From positions 682,001-746,000 of the forward strand of contig CP180024.1 of NCBI GenBank assembly GCA_047528255.1: 64,000 nucleotides of DNA, given 5' to 3'. This document shows, in pieces, positions 30,707-40,400 of this stretch. Source of the stretch: G047528255 sp047528255 (GTDB taxonomy: Bacteria > Bacteroidota > Bacteroidia > Flavobacteriales > Blattabacteriaceae). The notes beneath the pieces are model-generated. The model was not told the origin of the DNA and did no database searches. It saw only the letters and a program-made list of their open reading frames with translations. The translations under genes and the position numbers were made by a program. The first letter of the stretch is position 1, and each line of letters opens with the position of its first letter.

Positions 30707-31904
30707 GGATCGAGATTGAAGGTGTTTCGTTGAGACATTCTATGATGATGTTACAGGCTTTCTGAATTTCTTCTTTTGTAATGGTCAGTGGCGGAGAGAG
30801 ACGTAGGCATTCGCTCGAAAACAGCAGCCAAAATACAATCAGTCCTTTTTCCATACAGCGTCGAGCTATTTTCAGGGTGTAGGATTTGTTTGCAAGTTCG
30901 CAAACAAGCATCAGTCCTTTTCCATGTATTCCTTTGATTTCGGGATGTACGAGCAGCCGGCGGATGAGTGCTTCTTTTTCTTCGATTTGATTCATCCAGG
31001 AACCGTCGATGAGTTCGGTAAGGGTTGCCAATGCTGCGGCTGCTATCACGGGGTGACCGCCAAAGGTAGTGATATGTCCGAGCATGGGGTCGTGCGTGAG
31101 GCATTTCATGAGTGTTTGAGAGGCCATAAACGCTCCGATAGGCATACCTCCGCCCATGCCTTTTCCCATAACTAGAATATCAGGGACGACTTGATAGTGC
31201 TCAAAAGCAAAGAGCTTTCCTGTTCTTCCGAAGCCGGGTTGTATCTCATCGAGGATCATCAAAGCTCCGGTTTTTTCGCATTGTTTTTTTACTTTTTTGA
31301 GATAGTCGTTTTGGGGCAAGATGAACCCTGCGGCTCCTTGTATCGTCTCGAGGACTACGCAGGCTGTTTTTTCAGTGATGGCTAAAAGGTCTTTTTCGTC
31401 ATTGAACGTAATGAATTGCACTATGGGTAGGAGTGGGCGGAAAGATCTTTTAAGGGATTCATTTCCCATGATGCTCATTGCACCGTGGGTATTTCCGTGA
31501 TAGGCCATTTTATAGGCTATGATTTCTTCGCGACCGGTGTGGCGTTTGGCTAGCTTTAGAGCTCCTTCTATAGCTTCGGCTCCTGAATTTACGAGATAGG
31601 TGGTTTCGAGCGGCTTGGGTGTATATTGGGCCATATTTTGACATAACTGTACGCAGACTTCTTGAATGAATTCGCCGTAGACCATTACGTGCATGTGGCG
31701 TTCGATTTGTTTTTTAATGGCTTCTACAATTTTCGGGTGCCCGTGTCCGAGGGTATTGCTTGACACGCCTGCTGCAAAGTCTAAATAGGATTTGCCCTCG
31801 ATATCGTAGATATAGTTGCCTTTGGCTCGATCAATCTGCAGGGCAATGGGGTGAGGGCTAATCTGCGCTTGGTATTGTAAAAATTTATTTTTGAGTGGAT
31901 TCAT
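30693..31904 (-). CDS. Class III pyridoxal-phosphate aminotransferase (ornithine/acetylornithine type)
   Basis: A 403-residue protein of normal family length. PLP features: NSGAEAIEGALKLAKRHTGR, YHGNTHGAMS, LILDEIQPGFGRTG with the ring-binding Asp (about 222), and VMGKGMGGGMPIGAF with the Schiff-base Lys (about 253). TTFGGHPVIAAAAL and LRLSPPLTITKEEI complete the family pattern. It lies 51 nt after ostA and overlaps hisIE by 14 nt, so it belongs to the spoT-to-hisIE unit. Substrate is uncertain: argD/rocD-like enzymes look alike, and related Bacteroidota genes are often annotated only as an aspartate aminotransferase family protein. No arginine genes are near. Confidence 0.9.
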   Translation of the reverse strand: MNPLKNKFLQYQAQISPHPIALQIDRAKGNYIYDIEGKSYLDFAAGVSSNTLGHGHPKIVEAIKKQIERHMHVMVYGEFIQEVCVQLCQNMAQYTPKPLETTYLVNSGAEAIEGALKLAKRHTGREEIIAYKMAYHGNTHGAMSIMGNESLKRSFRPLLPIVQFITFNDEKDLLAITEKTACVVLETIQGAAGFILPQNDYLKKVKKQCEKTGALMILDEIQPGFGRTGKLFAFEHYQVVPDILVMGKGMGGGMPIGAFMASQTLMKCLTHDPMLGHITTFGGHPVIAAAALATLTELIDGSWMNQIEEKEALIRRLLVHPEIKGIHGKGLMLVCELANKSYTLKIARRCMEKGLIVFWLLFSSECLRLSPPLTITKEEIQKACNIIIECLNETPSISIHEKN

Positions 31905-31955
31905 TGTAAAGGCGAAGTTTCTTCAATTTTTTGACCATTTTTTTGTGGGGCCTTC

Positions 31956-33677
31956 TTAATCGTTGTCTTCGGAGGCTTTTTGTATTTTTTCTATTGCTCG
32001 CTGCTCGGCTTTTTGCTCGTTCCTGTATTTCAGAAGGTCTGGTATGAATATTTCTTTCATTTCTCGGGGGCTTTCTTTTTCATACCAATGGAATTGGGAG
32101 AGGAAACGTTGTTCTTCCGGGACCTTAGATTCGGGCGAGAGTTCGGATTGGGCTTTTTCTTGACAGGAGATTTTTTGAATTTTGCGTTGATTGAGATGTG
32201 CTTCTATGATGTTGCAGGTGGCTTTATTGATGCCGATGCGTTTTTTCTTTCGGGTTTTCTCGTCTTCGTCGTCTACATAGAACAGGATTTGGGCATTGCC
32301 TTTGACGATGAGTTTTTTCATTTGGTTGTTTTCAAAGAATCCGGTCATCTTTCTTCCTTTCATCTGGTTGAATTCTTTTTCGTTGAGTTTGTCCACTTTA
32401 TTAACGGCAAAAGCGTTTTCTATGATGTCGACTGAATCGAGGATTTCTTTTTTTTTGTTAATATAGGCATACATCGTGTCTCCAGTGAGTTGATTTTCTT
32501 GGACCCAAAGAATCGCGTCTATATGGAATTCGATCACTCCGGAGGCTTCTTTGTAGATAATGGAATTGCATTTTCCTTGTGTGTCGGTTTTGAACATTTT
32601 GGCAAAAGGGGAGGCTTTGATAATGTATGTGCTGTCGGGTTGTTGTATAGCGGTCAGAGTGTCGGCGTGGATGTATACTTTATCGTTTTCCAATACTTTG
32701 ATGACTACGGGGCGGTCTGTAAGTATAGCTGAGTCAGGGGTTTGATAGACTTCTCCATGGCCTCCAGTGAGGTATCGTTTTTTTTCGGGGTCTTCCACCC
32801 ATACGTTTCCGGTTCCGGAGCCATAGCCTTTGATATGATCAAAATAGAGGCTGTCCGCCTTGATGGTTTTTCCGTTGATGTGTATGCTCGAGGGGGGGGT
32901 ATGAGCATAAGATATTTTTTTCTCGGTGTAATGGCTTCCGTTTTCTGTGTATATGAAGTCTTTGGGGTTTTCGTTTTTTTCTATGAAGGTGGGGCCGGAG
33001 AAGTCGATGCGTTTGGGCTTGATATGGTAGTCTGCTTGTCTTGATTGCAGGGTTTGTTCTTTGTTAACCAGGCGTACTTTTGTAGTGAATCGGGCTATTT
33101 TTTCTATGGAAAAATAGGTAGCCTTTCGACTGAAGAGTGTGTTTTCTCCGTCATAAATCGTTCCTCCGGTGTTGTAATAGGATTGACGGGTGTTGCTGTC
33201 GTATTCAAGCAGTTCAGTGCTCAATCGTGTTTTACCGTCTACAAGAATGGCCTTCCCGACGGCTTGAGATCGTTTGGTTTGAGCGTTGTAGATTAGGGTA
33301 TCGGCCCTTAGCTCGGTATCTCCTTCATGGACTACAGGATTTCCATAGGCTTTAGAAATGCTTGTATTTCCGTTATATTCGATGAATCGGGAATGGAGAC
33401 TCCTGTTTTCCGAGTGCATTTTGACGTTACCTTGGCCGTGAAATCGGTTTTTTTCTTTGTAATATGTAGCGCTGTCGCATGAGAGGGTAGTTTGTTCGTG
33501 TTCGAATTGAACATTCCCCTTCAAAAACCAGGCGTACGGGTCGATATTGGCATTCTTTTGGGTGAGATCTGCATGGATCAGTCGAATTTTTTTGAAGGGA
33601 TGGACTTGGCTTTGTAAAAGACAGAAATGGGTGAACAAAAATAGGGTTACGAGGTTTTTGAAGGGATTGGAATTCAT
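31956..33677 (-). CDS. OstA/LptA-like periplasmic LPS-transport protein
   Basis: A 573-residue protein with a signal peptide (NPFKNLVTLFLFTHFCLLQSQ) and then repeated beta-jellyroll OstA units, seen as recurring patterns such as NVQFEHEQTTLSCDSATYY, GNVKMHSEN, ADTLIYN and ADSLYFDHIKG. A charged C-terminal region (RNEQKAEQRAIEKIQKASEDND) follows. The family binds lipid A-containing lipid between the two membranes; the long form with this tail is typical of Bacteroidota. Its ATG overlaps the fur stop by four bases (ATGA), showing translational coupling. Together with lnt it argues for a real outer membrane with LPS. Confidence 0.86.
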   Translation of the reverse strand: MNSNPFKNLVTLFLFTHFCLLQSQVHPFKKIRLIHADLTQKNANIDPYAWFLKGNVQFEHEQTTLSCDSATYYKEKNRFHGQGNVKMHSENRSLHSRFIEYNGNTSISKAYGNPVVHEGDTELRADTLIYNAQTKRSQAVGKAILVDGKTRLSTELLEYDSNTRQSYYNTGGTIYDGENTLFSRKATYFSIEKIARFTTKVRLVNKEQTLQSRQADYHIKPKRIDFSGPTFIEKNENPKDFIYTENGSHYTEKKISYAHTPPSSIHINGKTIKADSLYFDHIKGYGSGTGNVWVEDPEKKRYLTGGHGEVYQTPDSAILTDRPVVIKVLENDKVYIHADTLTAIQQPDSTYIIKASPFAKMFKTDTQGKCNSIIYKEASGVIEFHIDAILWVQENQLTGDTMYAYINKKKEILDSVDIIENAFAVNKVDKLNEKEFNQMKGRKMTGFFENNQMKKLIVKGNAQILFYVDDEDEKTRKKKRIGINKATCNIIEAHLNQRKIQKISCQEKAQSELSPESKVPEEQRFLSQFHWYEKESPREMKEIFIPDLLKYRNEQKAEQRAIEKIQKASEDND

Positions 33678-34120
33678 TTGTTTCTGATTCCGTAGAGATA
33701 TAAGGAATGTCTTTGGATTTTCACGTCAAAGAGTTCTTCTATGGTGTCTTTAATCATTTGTATCCTAGGGTCACAGAATTCTATGACTTCTCCGGTATCG
33801 GTAAGAATAATGTGGTCGTGTTGTGTGTCAAAATAGGCTCTTTCATATTGAGATTGTTGTTCTCCGAGCCGGTGTTTTCTGACGAGATTACAACTGAGCA
33901 GCAAGTAAATGGTGTTGTATAAGGAGGCTCGACTAACGCGATAATTCCTTTGTTTCATATTGAGGTAGAGTGTGTCTACATCGAAATGACCGGAGGTGGT
34001 GTATATCTCTTCGAGAATAGTGTAACGCTCGGGAGTCTTGCGATGCCCGTTTTCTTCGAGGTAATCGGTAAAAATTTGTTTTACTTTCTCGAGGTAATTG
34101 GTTTTTGTTGACTCATCCAT
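33674..34120 (-). CDS. fur: Fur-family metal-responsive transcriptional regulator
   Basis: A 148-residue protein of family length. An N-terminal winged helix (KTPERYTILEEIYTTSGHFDVDTLYLNM, then the recognition-helix region RVSRASLYNTIYLLL) is followed by the dimerisation/metal domain (YFDTQHDHIILTDTGEVIEFCDPRIQMIKDTIEELF). The HDH and EFC metal-site residues are present. The CxxC pair that binds structural zinc in many Fur proteins is replaced by LTDTG; I think flavobacterial homologues often look like this, but could not check. The gene follows spoT by 79 nt and its stop overlaps the ostA start (ATGA). It could regulate iron or manganese uptake such as mntH; no Fur box was identified. Confidence 0.88.
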   Translation of the reverse strand: MDESTKTNYLEKVKQIFTDYLEENGHRKTPERYTILEEIYTTSGHFDVDTLYLNMKQRNYRVSRASLYNTIYLLLSCNLVRKHRLGEQQSQYERAYFDTQHDHIILTDTGEVIEFCDPRIQMIKDTIEELFDVKIQRHSLYLYGIRNK

Positions 34121-34199
34121 AGGTATTAATCCTGTTTTAGGATTTTCACAAATTTAGAATTATTCTGTTGATGGGCAAGGTGTTTAAAAATGGACATTT

Positions 34200-36434
34200 C
34201 TAACGGTATTTGAGAACAGTATTTTTTTGATAGATACGTTTGACATCTGTAACTCCTTCAATATTTTTCAGCTTATGGGTAACTTTTTCGAGCTGATTTT
34301 TGTTTTTGATTTGTAAAGTAAGACTTGTTTTGAAAAAACCGCTTTCCGTGGTCACGTTCATGTTTTTGATGTTCAAATTCATTTTTTGTGTGACGATTTC
34401 GGTAATATCTTTAATTAGCCCCATGCGATCGAACCCGTCTATATTGATAACTACGTTGAAGTCTATAATGGAGGACTCGCCCCACTTGGCTTTGATGACG
34501 CGGTATTCATAGTTGGCGCGTAGACTAACAGAATTAGTACAGCTTTCTCTATGTACTTTGATTCCTTTATTGATGCTGACAAAACCGAATACAGGGTCTC
34601 CTGGAATGGGGTTGCAACAACTGGCCAGAGTGTAATTCAGAACTTCTTCGTTGGAGCTGAATACGAGCAGATTATTTTTTTTCTCTGTTTTTTCCGGTTC
34701 GGGTGTGGGTATGGAGGAGGATCTTCTGCTGAATTTGTTCAGGATTCTGTAGATGCCTTTAGTGGTCTGATTAGCGAATTGCTTAAGCTCTTTATTGTCG
34801 ATAGCCCCTATACCTACCTTGTAAAATACTTCCTGATTGGTTCGTACTTTAAAGAACCTGACCAAAGAATTCACAGTGCTTTCGGTGAGATTGATTTTTA
34901 AGTGGCGAAGTTTTCTTTCAAGGATTTCTTTTCCTTCTTCGGCGATCTTTTTCTTTTCTGTGTTGAGTACGTTTCTTATCTTGGATCTTGCTCTGGAAGT
35001 AGTGGCAATATTCAACCAGTCGGTTTTTGGTTTTTGGTTTGGAGAAGTGATGATTTCTATTTGGTCTCCGCTTTGTAAGGGATGCCCCAGGGGTACCAGC
35101 TTTCCGTTTACTTTCGCTCCTAGGCAGGTTTCTCCGACACGGGAGTGAATATTATAGGCAAAATCCAGAGCTGTAGGGTCTTTAGGTAAAGAGATCAAAT
35201 CGCCTTTGTGCGTGAAGACGTAAATTTCTTTAGAGTATAGATTGAGTTTGAAATTATTAATTAGATCAAAGGTATTGTTTTCATCGCTTTCCAATACTTC
35301 TCGAACTTTGTTGAGCCAGCCATCAAGCCCGTTTTCTTCTTGATCAAAACCATGTTTGTATTTATAGTGTGCGGCAATACCTTTTTCGGCAATTTCATTC
35401 ATTCGTTCGGAGCGGATTTGTACTTCTACCCATCGGCCTTGTGGGCCCATAACTGTGGTGTGAAGGGATTCGTAACCGGTAGATTTAGGTTGTGAAATCC
35501 AGTCTCTGAGACGTTTGGGATTGGGGTAATAAAGATCTGCGACAATGGAGTATATTTTCCAGGCTATGAATTTTTCGTTTTTGGTGTCTGTTCGGTAGAT
35601 GATTCGTATGGCAAAGATATCATAGATGTTTTCGAACGGAATATCTTGTAAAAGCATCTTACGCCGTATTGAGAAGACGGACTTTGGACGTCCTTTAATT
35701 TCATAATCCAAGTCTTCTTTGTCTAGATGTTGTTTGATTTTTCGGGTGAATTCATCAATGTACTGTTCTCTTTTTTCTTTGCTATCTTCTAATTTTTTAC
35801 TGATCTGATTGTAGGCATCGGGTTCTACATATTTAAGACTGAGGTCTTCCAGCTCCATTTTTATATCGTATAATCCGAGGCGATGGGCCAAGGGGGCAAA
35901 GATGTATAGGGTTTCGGAAGATATGTTTTTTTGTTTTTCCGGCGACATGAACTCCATGGTGCGCATGTTGTGCAGGCGGTCGGCTATTTTCACTAAGATC
36001 ACCCTGATGTCTTCGGATAGCGTGAAAAGGAGTTTTCGATAGTTTTCGGCTTGTTTGGAAACAGCTTGATTTTTGATCACGGCTATTTTTGTCAAACCGT
36101 TGATGATGGTGGCAATCTTTTTATTGAAAACGTGTTCTATATTTTCTAAAGTATAATCGCTGTCTTCCAATACGTCATGGAGTAGGGCAGAGGTGATCGA
36201 CGTGGAGTCTAGACCGATTTCTTGGGATACGATCTTAGCTACAGCTATGGGATGATAGATATAAGGTTCTCCGGAGCGTCTTCTTTGATTTTCGTGTGCG
36301 GCCATGGAGATCTCCATGGCCTTATGTATAAGAGTTTTATCTTCCTTGTTTAAGGTAAGATATGTATCGGACAAGATATCCTTGTACCTTTTTGTGATCT
36401 CGTTCCGTTCATCTTGGCTATAAGTGGATTGCAT
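34200..36434 (-). CDS. spoT: Bifunctional (p)ppGpp synthetase/hydrolase
   Basis: A 744-residue RelA/SpoT protein. The N-terminal HD hydrolase domain is complete (RRSGEPYIYHPIAVAKI, LLHDVLEDSDYT). The synthetase domain follows (KSVFSIRRKM, YDIFAIRII, GYESLHTTVMGP, EVQIRS). After it come a TGS domain (YVFTHKGDLISLPKDPTALDFAY), a helical domain, a zinc-finger segment (ASCCNPIPGDPVFG...VHRESC) and an ACT domain at the end. Both activities therefore look possible. It makes and removes the stringent-response alarmone. It heads a minus-strand unit with fur, ostA, the aminotransferase and hisIE; spoT-fur adjacency is common in Bacteroidota. A solo IS left end begins about 50 bp upstream, and I see no good -7 box. 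Confidence 0.95.
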   Translation of the reverse strand: MQSTYSQDERNEITKRYKDILSDTYLTLNKEDKTLIHKAMEISMAAHENQRRRSGEPYIYHPIAVAKIVSQEIGLDSTSITSALLHDVLEDSDYTLENIEHVFNKKIATIINGLTKIAVIKNQAVSKQAENYRKLLFTLSEDIRVILVKIADRLHNMRTMEFMSPEKQKNISSETLYIFAPLAHRLGLYDIKMELEDLSLKYVEPDAYNQISKKLEDSKEKREQYIDEFTRKIKQHLDKEDLDYEIKGRPKSVFSIRRKMLLQDIPFENIYDIFAIRIIYRTDTKNEKFIAWKIYSIVADLYYPNPKRLRDWISQPKSTGYESLHTTVMGPQGRWVEVQIRSERMNEIAEKGIAAHYKYKHGFDQEENGLDGWLNKVREVLESDENNTFDLINNFKLNLYSKEIYVFTHKGDLISLPKDPTALDFAYNIHSRVGETCLGAKVNGKLVPLGHPLQSGDQIEIITSPNQKPKTDWLNIATTSRARSKIRNVLNTEKKKIAEEGKEILERKLRHLKINLTESTVNSLVRFFKVRTNQEVFYKVGIGAIDNKELKQFANQTTKGIYRILNKFSRRSSSIPTPEPEKTEKKNNLLVFSSNEEVLNYTLASCCNPIPGDPVFGFVSINKGIKVHRESCTNSVSLRANYEYRVIKAKWGESSIIDFNVVINIDGFDRMGLIKDITEIVTQKMNLNIKNMNVTTESGFFKTSLTLQIKNKNQLEKVTHKLKNIEGVTDVKRIYQKNTVLKYR

Positions 36435-36485
36435 GGTGACATGTAAGGTAAGTGAATTTTAAAAAACCTGAATAAATGTTTTAGA

Positions 36486-36765
36486 GAGAACGTTTCATGA
36501 AAAAAGAAGGTTAAAATATTTGTAATATCAATATATTTTTTTGTATGTTATGGATTAGAAAATAAAAAAATTCGGCTCTATACTCAAAAGCACCACGCAA
36601 ATAAGCTTTAGTGAAATATATATAGAATCTTCTACCAGAAGGTAGTGATTTTTTCAAAAGGTTAAATATCTTGATCCCCTGGGGGAATGAAGAAAGAAAT
36701 AAAAAAAATATATCAAAAAGTACAGGGAATAAAAGGACAACCTGCTTACAGTGGAATATCATTAT
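36486..36765 (+). mobile_element. IS5-like left fragment, cut at the recurrent ATATCGTTAT site
   Basis: GAGAACGTTTCATG at 36486 to GTGGAATATCATTAT at 36765; the rest is missing beyond the nested inverted copy. Confidence 0.8.
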
Positions 36766-38032
36766 GAGACCATTGTGTTAATGGTGAATTACGTTTATTC
36801 AGTCTACTAGATTGCTTCGTTGGAAAACGATGTAGATCTTAGTCTTTCATATTGTATTCGAAATACTATTGATTATAAATTAATTGATTATATCTATTTT
36901 TATGAACAGCGCATAATAATGCCAGGGGCACGATATAAATTATGCACCATAGCCTCCATAAGATGCTGGTCATGTAAACGAGCTAATCCTTTGTAACGAA
37001 GCTTTACTTGATTCAAACCAAAACTTTTTATTGCAGTACGTTCTACTACCCATCGGGTTTTACTCACTAATTTATTGAATAACACAATTATCCTACTTAT
37101 AGGACGGTTCCTATAGGATTTCTTCTGTATACGGTCTTTGATGCTTAGACTATGAAAGTAAGATACGTTGGCTGGCACTTGGTAACCTTTGTCCACATAT
37201 ACTTCTCTGGTGTTATATCCTAGTTTCCTTATTAGTGGTTTTAGACCTATACTATCATGCTCATTGGCTGCTACGCTATGTACTGCTAGTATCATTCCAT
37301 TTTTATCCCCCCCCTATGTGTTTCTGTATCCGTAGTAGAGTTTAACTAATTTCTTGATCCATTTTCCTTGAATGTCTACTCTTAATTGAGTTTCTTTTTT
37401 TACCCTTTCTTTTCTTTGATTAATTTGCTTTTTCCCCCTTCCTTCTGATACTCCACTACGTGGGTAGGAGCTCCCTTTGGCGCAAAGGGACTCACTGTAA
37501 TACTGGCATTTATTATCACTCCTGTTTTAACTATCGCCTGATGCTTTTCTAATCCCTTATTGAGCTTTTTCAGTAAGTGATCATATGCCTTTTTGATTAC
37601 TATTTCATTGCGAAATCTTCATAGAGTCGTATATAAGGGATCTGATATTTCAATCGAAAAGAACAAATGCACGTACAGTTCAAGGATTTTTTGACCAATT
37701 CTTCTATCCCTACATAACTGAGATCATCCCAGTTACTCAAAAGAATCATCTTAAATAACGATATTCAACTGTAAGCAAGTTGGCCTTTTATTCCTTGGTC
37801 TTTTTGATATATTTTTCTTATTTCTTTCTCCATATCTTCCCAGAGGATCAAGGTGTTTCCCCTTTTGAAAAACTTACTCCTTCTGGTAGAAGGGGCCATA
37901 TATAGTTCACTAACTTTTATTTGTTCGGGGCTTCTGAGCATAGAGCCGAATTTTTTATTTCCTACTTCAAATATACGAAACAATATATTGATTTACAAAT
38001 ATTTAAAACCTATTCTATCATGCAATGTTCTC
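36766..38032 (-). mobile_element. IS5-like element, full length, dead transposase
   Basis: 1267 bp from GAGACCATTGTGTTAATGG to CATGCAATGTTCTC. Fragment 36900-37295 reads MILAVHSVAANEHDSIGLKP, VYVDKGYQVPANVSYFHS and KTRWVVERT, carrying the second Asp and the Glu of the DDE set. Confidence 0.9.
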
Positions 38033-38087
38033 ATAATATGAGAAGGGATAAGTTAATTAAATTGGTAGGATACTCAAATGTATTTAG

Positions 38088-38714
38088 CTATGATATACTT
38101 GTGGGCAAGTAGATCACTTTTTTGCTTTTGAAAAAGGATTCTTTGAAGTGATTTTTTAGGGAGAATTCTATTGCTTGGGGAAAATTTTTCAATTCTTCGG
38201 TAAGGTCGCCTCCTTTTAAGGAGAGAATACCGTTTCGTAATTGGTGTTGGGATTCAAGACGTAATTTATTTTTCACCCATGAATAAAATTGGGGCATTTG
38301 TGTCACGGAGCGATTCGTAATAAAGTCGAATTTTTCGTTTATATCTTCTGCTCGTACGCAGCGTATTTCCACGTTATTCAAACCCAACTCTTGTATGATA
38401 ACTCGCACGGCTTTTATCTTTTTGATGATGGAATCGATGAGAAAAAATTGGCATTCGGGGAATGCGATGGCCAAGGGAACACCAGGAAATCCGCCTCCCG
38501 TTCCTACATCCATGATATGTGTTCCGGGTAAAAATTGGAGTATTTTGGCAATGCCTAAGGCGTGTAGTACGTGCTGTTGATAGAAAGCTTCTATGGTTTT
38601 TCGCGAAATTAGATTGATGCGCGCATTCCAATAGTGATAGAGATTTTCCATGTGGGTCAAGCATTCAATCTGTTGCGGAGTGAGATCGGGGAAATATTTT
38701 TTGATAGACTCCAT
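38088..38714 (-). CDS. rsmG: 16S rRNA (guanine527-N7)-methyltransferase
   Basis: A 208-residue protein of family length. It methylates G527 in the 530 loop of 16S rRNA using S-adenosylmethionine. The SAM-binding motif IMDVGTGGGFPGVPLAIAFP is at about residues 67-86, followed by FFLIDSIIKKIKAV and VRAEDINEKFDFITNRSV, all typical of RsmG/GidB. The N-terminus (LTPQQIECLTHMENLYHYWNARINLISRK) also fits. It is divergent from a class I aminotransferase with 75 bp between starts. A full IS copy begins 55 bp after the stop. The 38033-38087 stretch holds no other feature that I can see. Confidence 0.93.
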   Translation of the reverse strand: MESIKKYFPDLTPQQIECLTHMENLYHYWNARINLISRKTIEAFYQQHVLHALGIAKILQFLPGTHIMDVGTGGGFPGVPLAIAFPECQFFLIDSIIKKIKAVRVIIQELGLNNVEIRCVRAEDINEKFDFITNRSVTQMPQFYSWVKNKLRLESQHQLRNGILSLKGGDLTEELKNFPQAIEFSLKNHFKESFFKSKKVIYLPTSIS

Positions 38715-38757
38715 AAGAATTTTTTGTGCAGTTACTGGTTTTCATGGCCGAATTTAC

Positions 38758-38765
38758 TAGATTTG
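38758..38765 (+). promoter_or_regulatory. -7 box of the class I aminotransferase gene
   Basis: TAGATTTG fits TAnnTTTG, 25 nt before the ATG. A start near 38772 leaves a leader of about 18 nt. Confidence 0.5.
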
Positions 38766-38789
38766 TCTTTATTTCAGACCTAAAAAATT

Positions 38790-39974
38790 ATGTCAAGACT
38801 TTCCCATCGTTTACAAAACATGAGTTATTCGCAAACTCTGGCTATGGCAGCCAAAGCCCGAGAGTTACGCGCTCAGGGACATGATGTAATCAGTCTGAGT
38901 GTAGGCGAACCTGATTTCACGCCTCCTGAATTTGTGCTCGATGCAGCCAAAAAGGCGATAGATGGGGGGCATCATTATTATACCCCAGTATCGGGTTATC
39001 TTGGTCTTCGCGAGGCCATTTGTAAGAAATTTCAACGTGATAACGAGCTGTGTTATACACCCTCTCAGATTGTCGTTTCTACCGGGGGGAAACAATCGAT
39101 CATCAACGTGCTTTTGGCGTTGCTCAACCCGGGTGATGAATTGATCATTCCAGCTCCTTATTGGGTGAGTTATTATGAAATGGCCAAGCTCTGTGAAGGG
39201 GTTCCCCTGGTAATTCCAACGGGAATCGAAACGGATTTCAAGATCAGGTCCGAACAATTGGAAAAGGCCCTTACGCCTAAGACGAGGGCTTTCATCTTTA
39301 GTTCGCCTTGCAATCCTTCGGGAAGTGTCTATTCACGGAATGAATTGAAGGCGTTGGTCAAAGTCTTTCGTAAACATCCTGACGTGATCATCATTTCCGA
39401 TGAGATCTATGAGCACATCCATTATGCCGGAACGCACACAAGTATAGCTAGTTTCCCTGAGATGTATGAACAAACCGTCACGCTTAACGGTCTTTCAAAA
39501 GCTTTTGCAATGACAGGTTGGCGCATCGGTTACATTGGCGCTCCGGAATGGTTGGCCAAGTCTTGTGATAAGGTTCAAGGTCAGACTACTTCAGGGCCAA
39601 ACGCCATTGCTCAATGTGCAGCCATCACTGCTTTGGAAGCTTCTCCGGAACATATTAAATACATGATCAAGGCTTTTGAAAATCGTAGAGATTTGATTTT
39701 AAGATTACTTGCTAACCAGACCGGATTTCGGGCGAATGTGCCTCAAGGAGCTTTTTATGTTTTTCCGAATGTTTCGGATCTTTTCGGAAAAACTTTTTCC
39801 AATCGTCTTATTCGAAATTCTGATGATTTGGCGATGTTCCTACTCGATAAGGCTCATGTAGCTACAGTGGGCGGAGCTCCCTTCGGTGATGAAAATTGCT
39901 TGCGGATTTCTTATGCTGTTTCGGAAGAAAAATTGAAAGAGGCTTTTCAAAGGATCAAATACGCTTTAATGTAA
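38790..39974 (+). CDS. aspC: Class I aspartate/aromatic aminotransferase
   Basis: A 394-residue protein of the class I PLP fold, Bacillus/Thermus-type AspAT branch. SVGEPDFTPPEFV near the start, PCNPSGSVYS (about 170), SDEIYEHIHY with the PLP Asp and Tyr, and TLNGLSKAFAMTGWRIGYIGAP with the Schiff-base Lys (about 237) are all present, as is the final LRISYAVSEEKL carrying the carboxylate-binding Arg. It transfers amino groups between aspartate or aromatic amino acids and 2-oxoglutarate. It is a single gene with a short predicted leader. With aroC it keeps a route for amino acid formation. Exact substrate range is not determined. Confidence 0.92.
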   Translation: MSRLSHRLQNMSYSQTLAMAAKARELRAQGHDVISLSVGEPDFTPPEFVLDAAKKAIDGGHHYYTPVSGYLGLREAICKKFQRDNELCYTPSQIVVSTGGKQSIINVLLALLNPGDELIIPAPYWVSYYEMAKLCEGVPLVIPTGIETDFKIRSEQLEKALTPKTRAFIFSSPCNPSGSVYSRNELKALVKVFRKHPDVIIISDEIYEHIHYAGTHTSIASFPEMYEQTVTLNGLSKAFAMTGWRIGYIGAPEWLAKSCDKVQGQTTSGPNAIAQCAAITALEASPEHIKYMIKAFENRRDLILRLLANQTGFRANVPQGAFYVFPNVSDLFGKTFSNRLIRNSDDLAMFLLDKAHVATVGGAPFGDENCLRISYAVSEEKLKEAFQRIKYALM

Positions 39975-40030
39975 AAGGGAGAATTATTTTATAATTAAAA
40001 AAAAGCCTTTAAAGAAGAGTCGAAAATTTT

Positions 40031-40074
40031 GAATGAAAGAAGGGTAAAATATATTGTAAATCAATATATTGTTT
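40031..40074 (+). mobile_element. Degraded solo IS left-end remnant
   Basis: GAATGAAAGAAGGGTAAAATA to CAATATATTGTTTC, cut at the recurrent GTTTC site; the outermost tip is lost. Confidence 0.65.
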
Positions 40075-40400
40075 CGATACCATTGTATTATGGTAGATCA
40101 GATTTATTCAGTCTCCTTTATATGGGTTTCGTTGGAGAACGATAAAGATTTAGTCTTTCATATCGCATTCTAAGTAGGTGATTATAAAGTAATTTATTAC
40201 TTCTATTATTATCAACAGCGCATAATGCCCCCAGGGGAACGATACAAATTAAGATTCATAGCCTATATTAAGAGGTTGGGTATGCACACGAGATAATCAT
40301 TTGTAACCAGCCTTCCTCATTTAAACCAACACTTTATACTTCTAAAATTGCTTTCTACCCCCATCGAGGCTTACTCACTAATTTGATGAATAATATAGCT
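40075..40400 (-). mobile_element. IS5-like right-end fragment
   Basis: GATACCATTGTATTATGG inward to TAATATAGCT at 40400, where another copy's right end begins in the same orientation. Confidence 0.78.
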
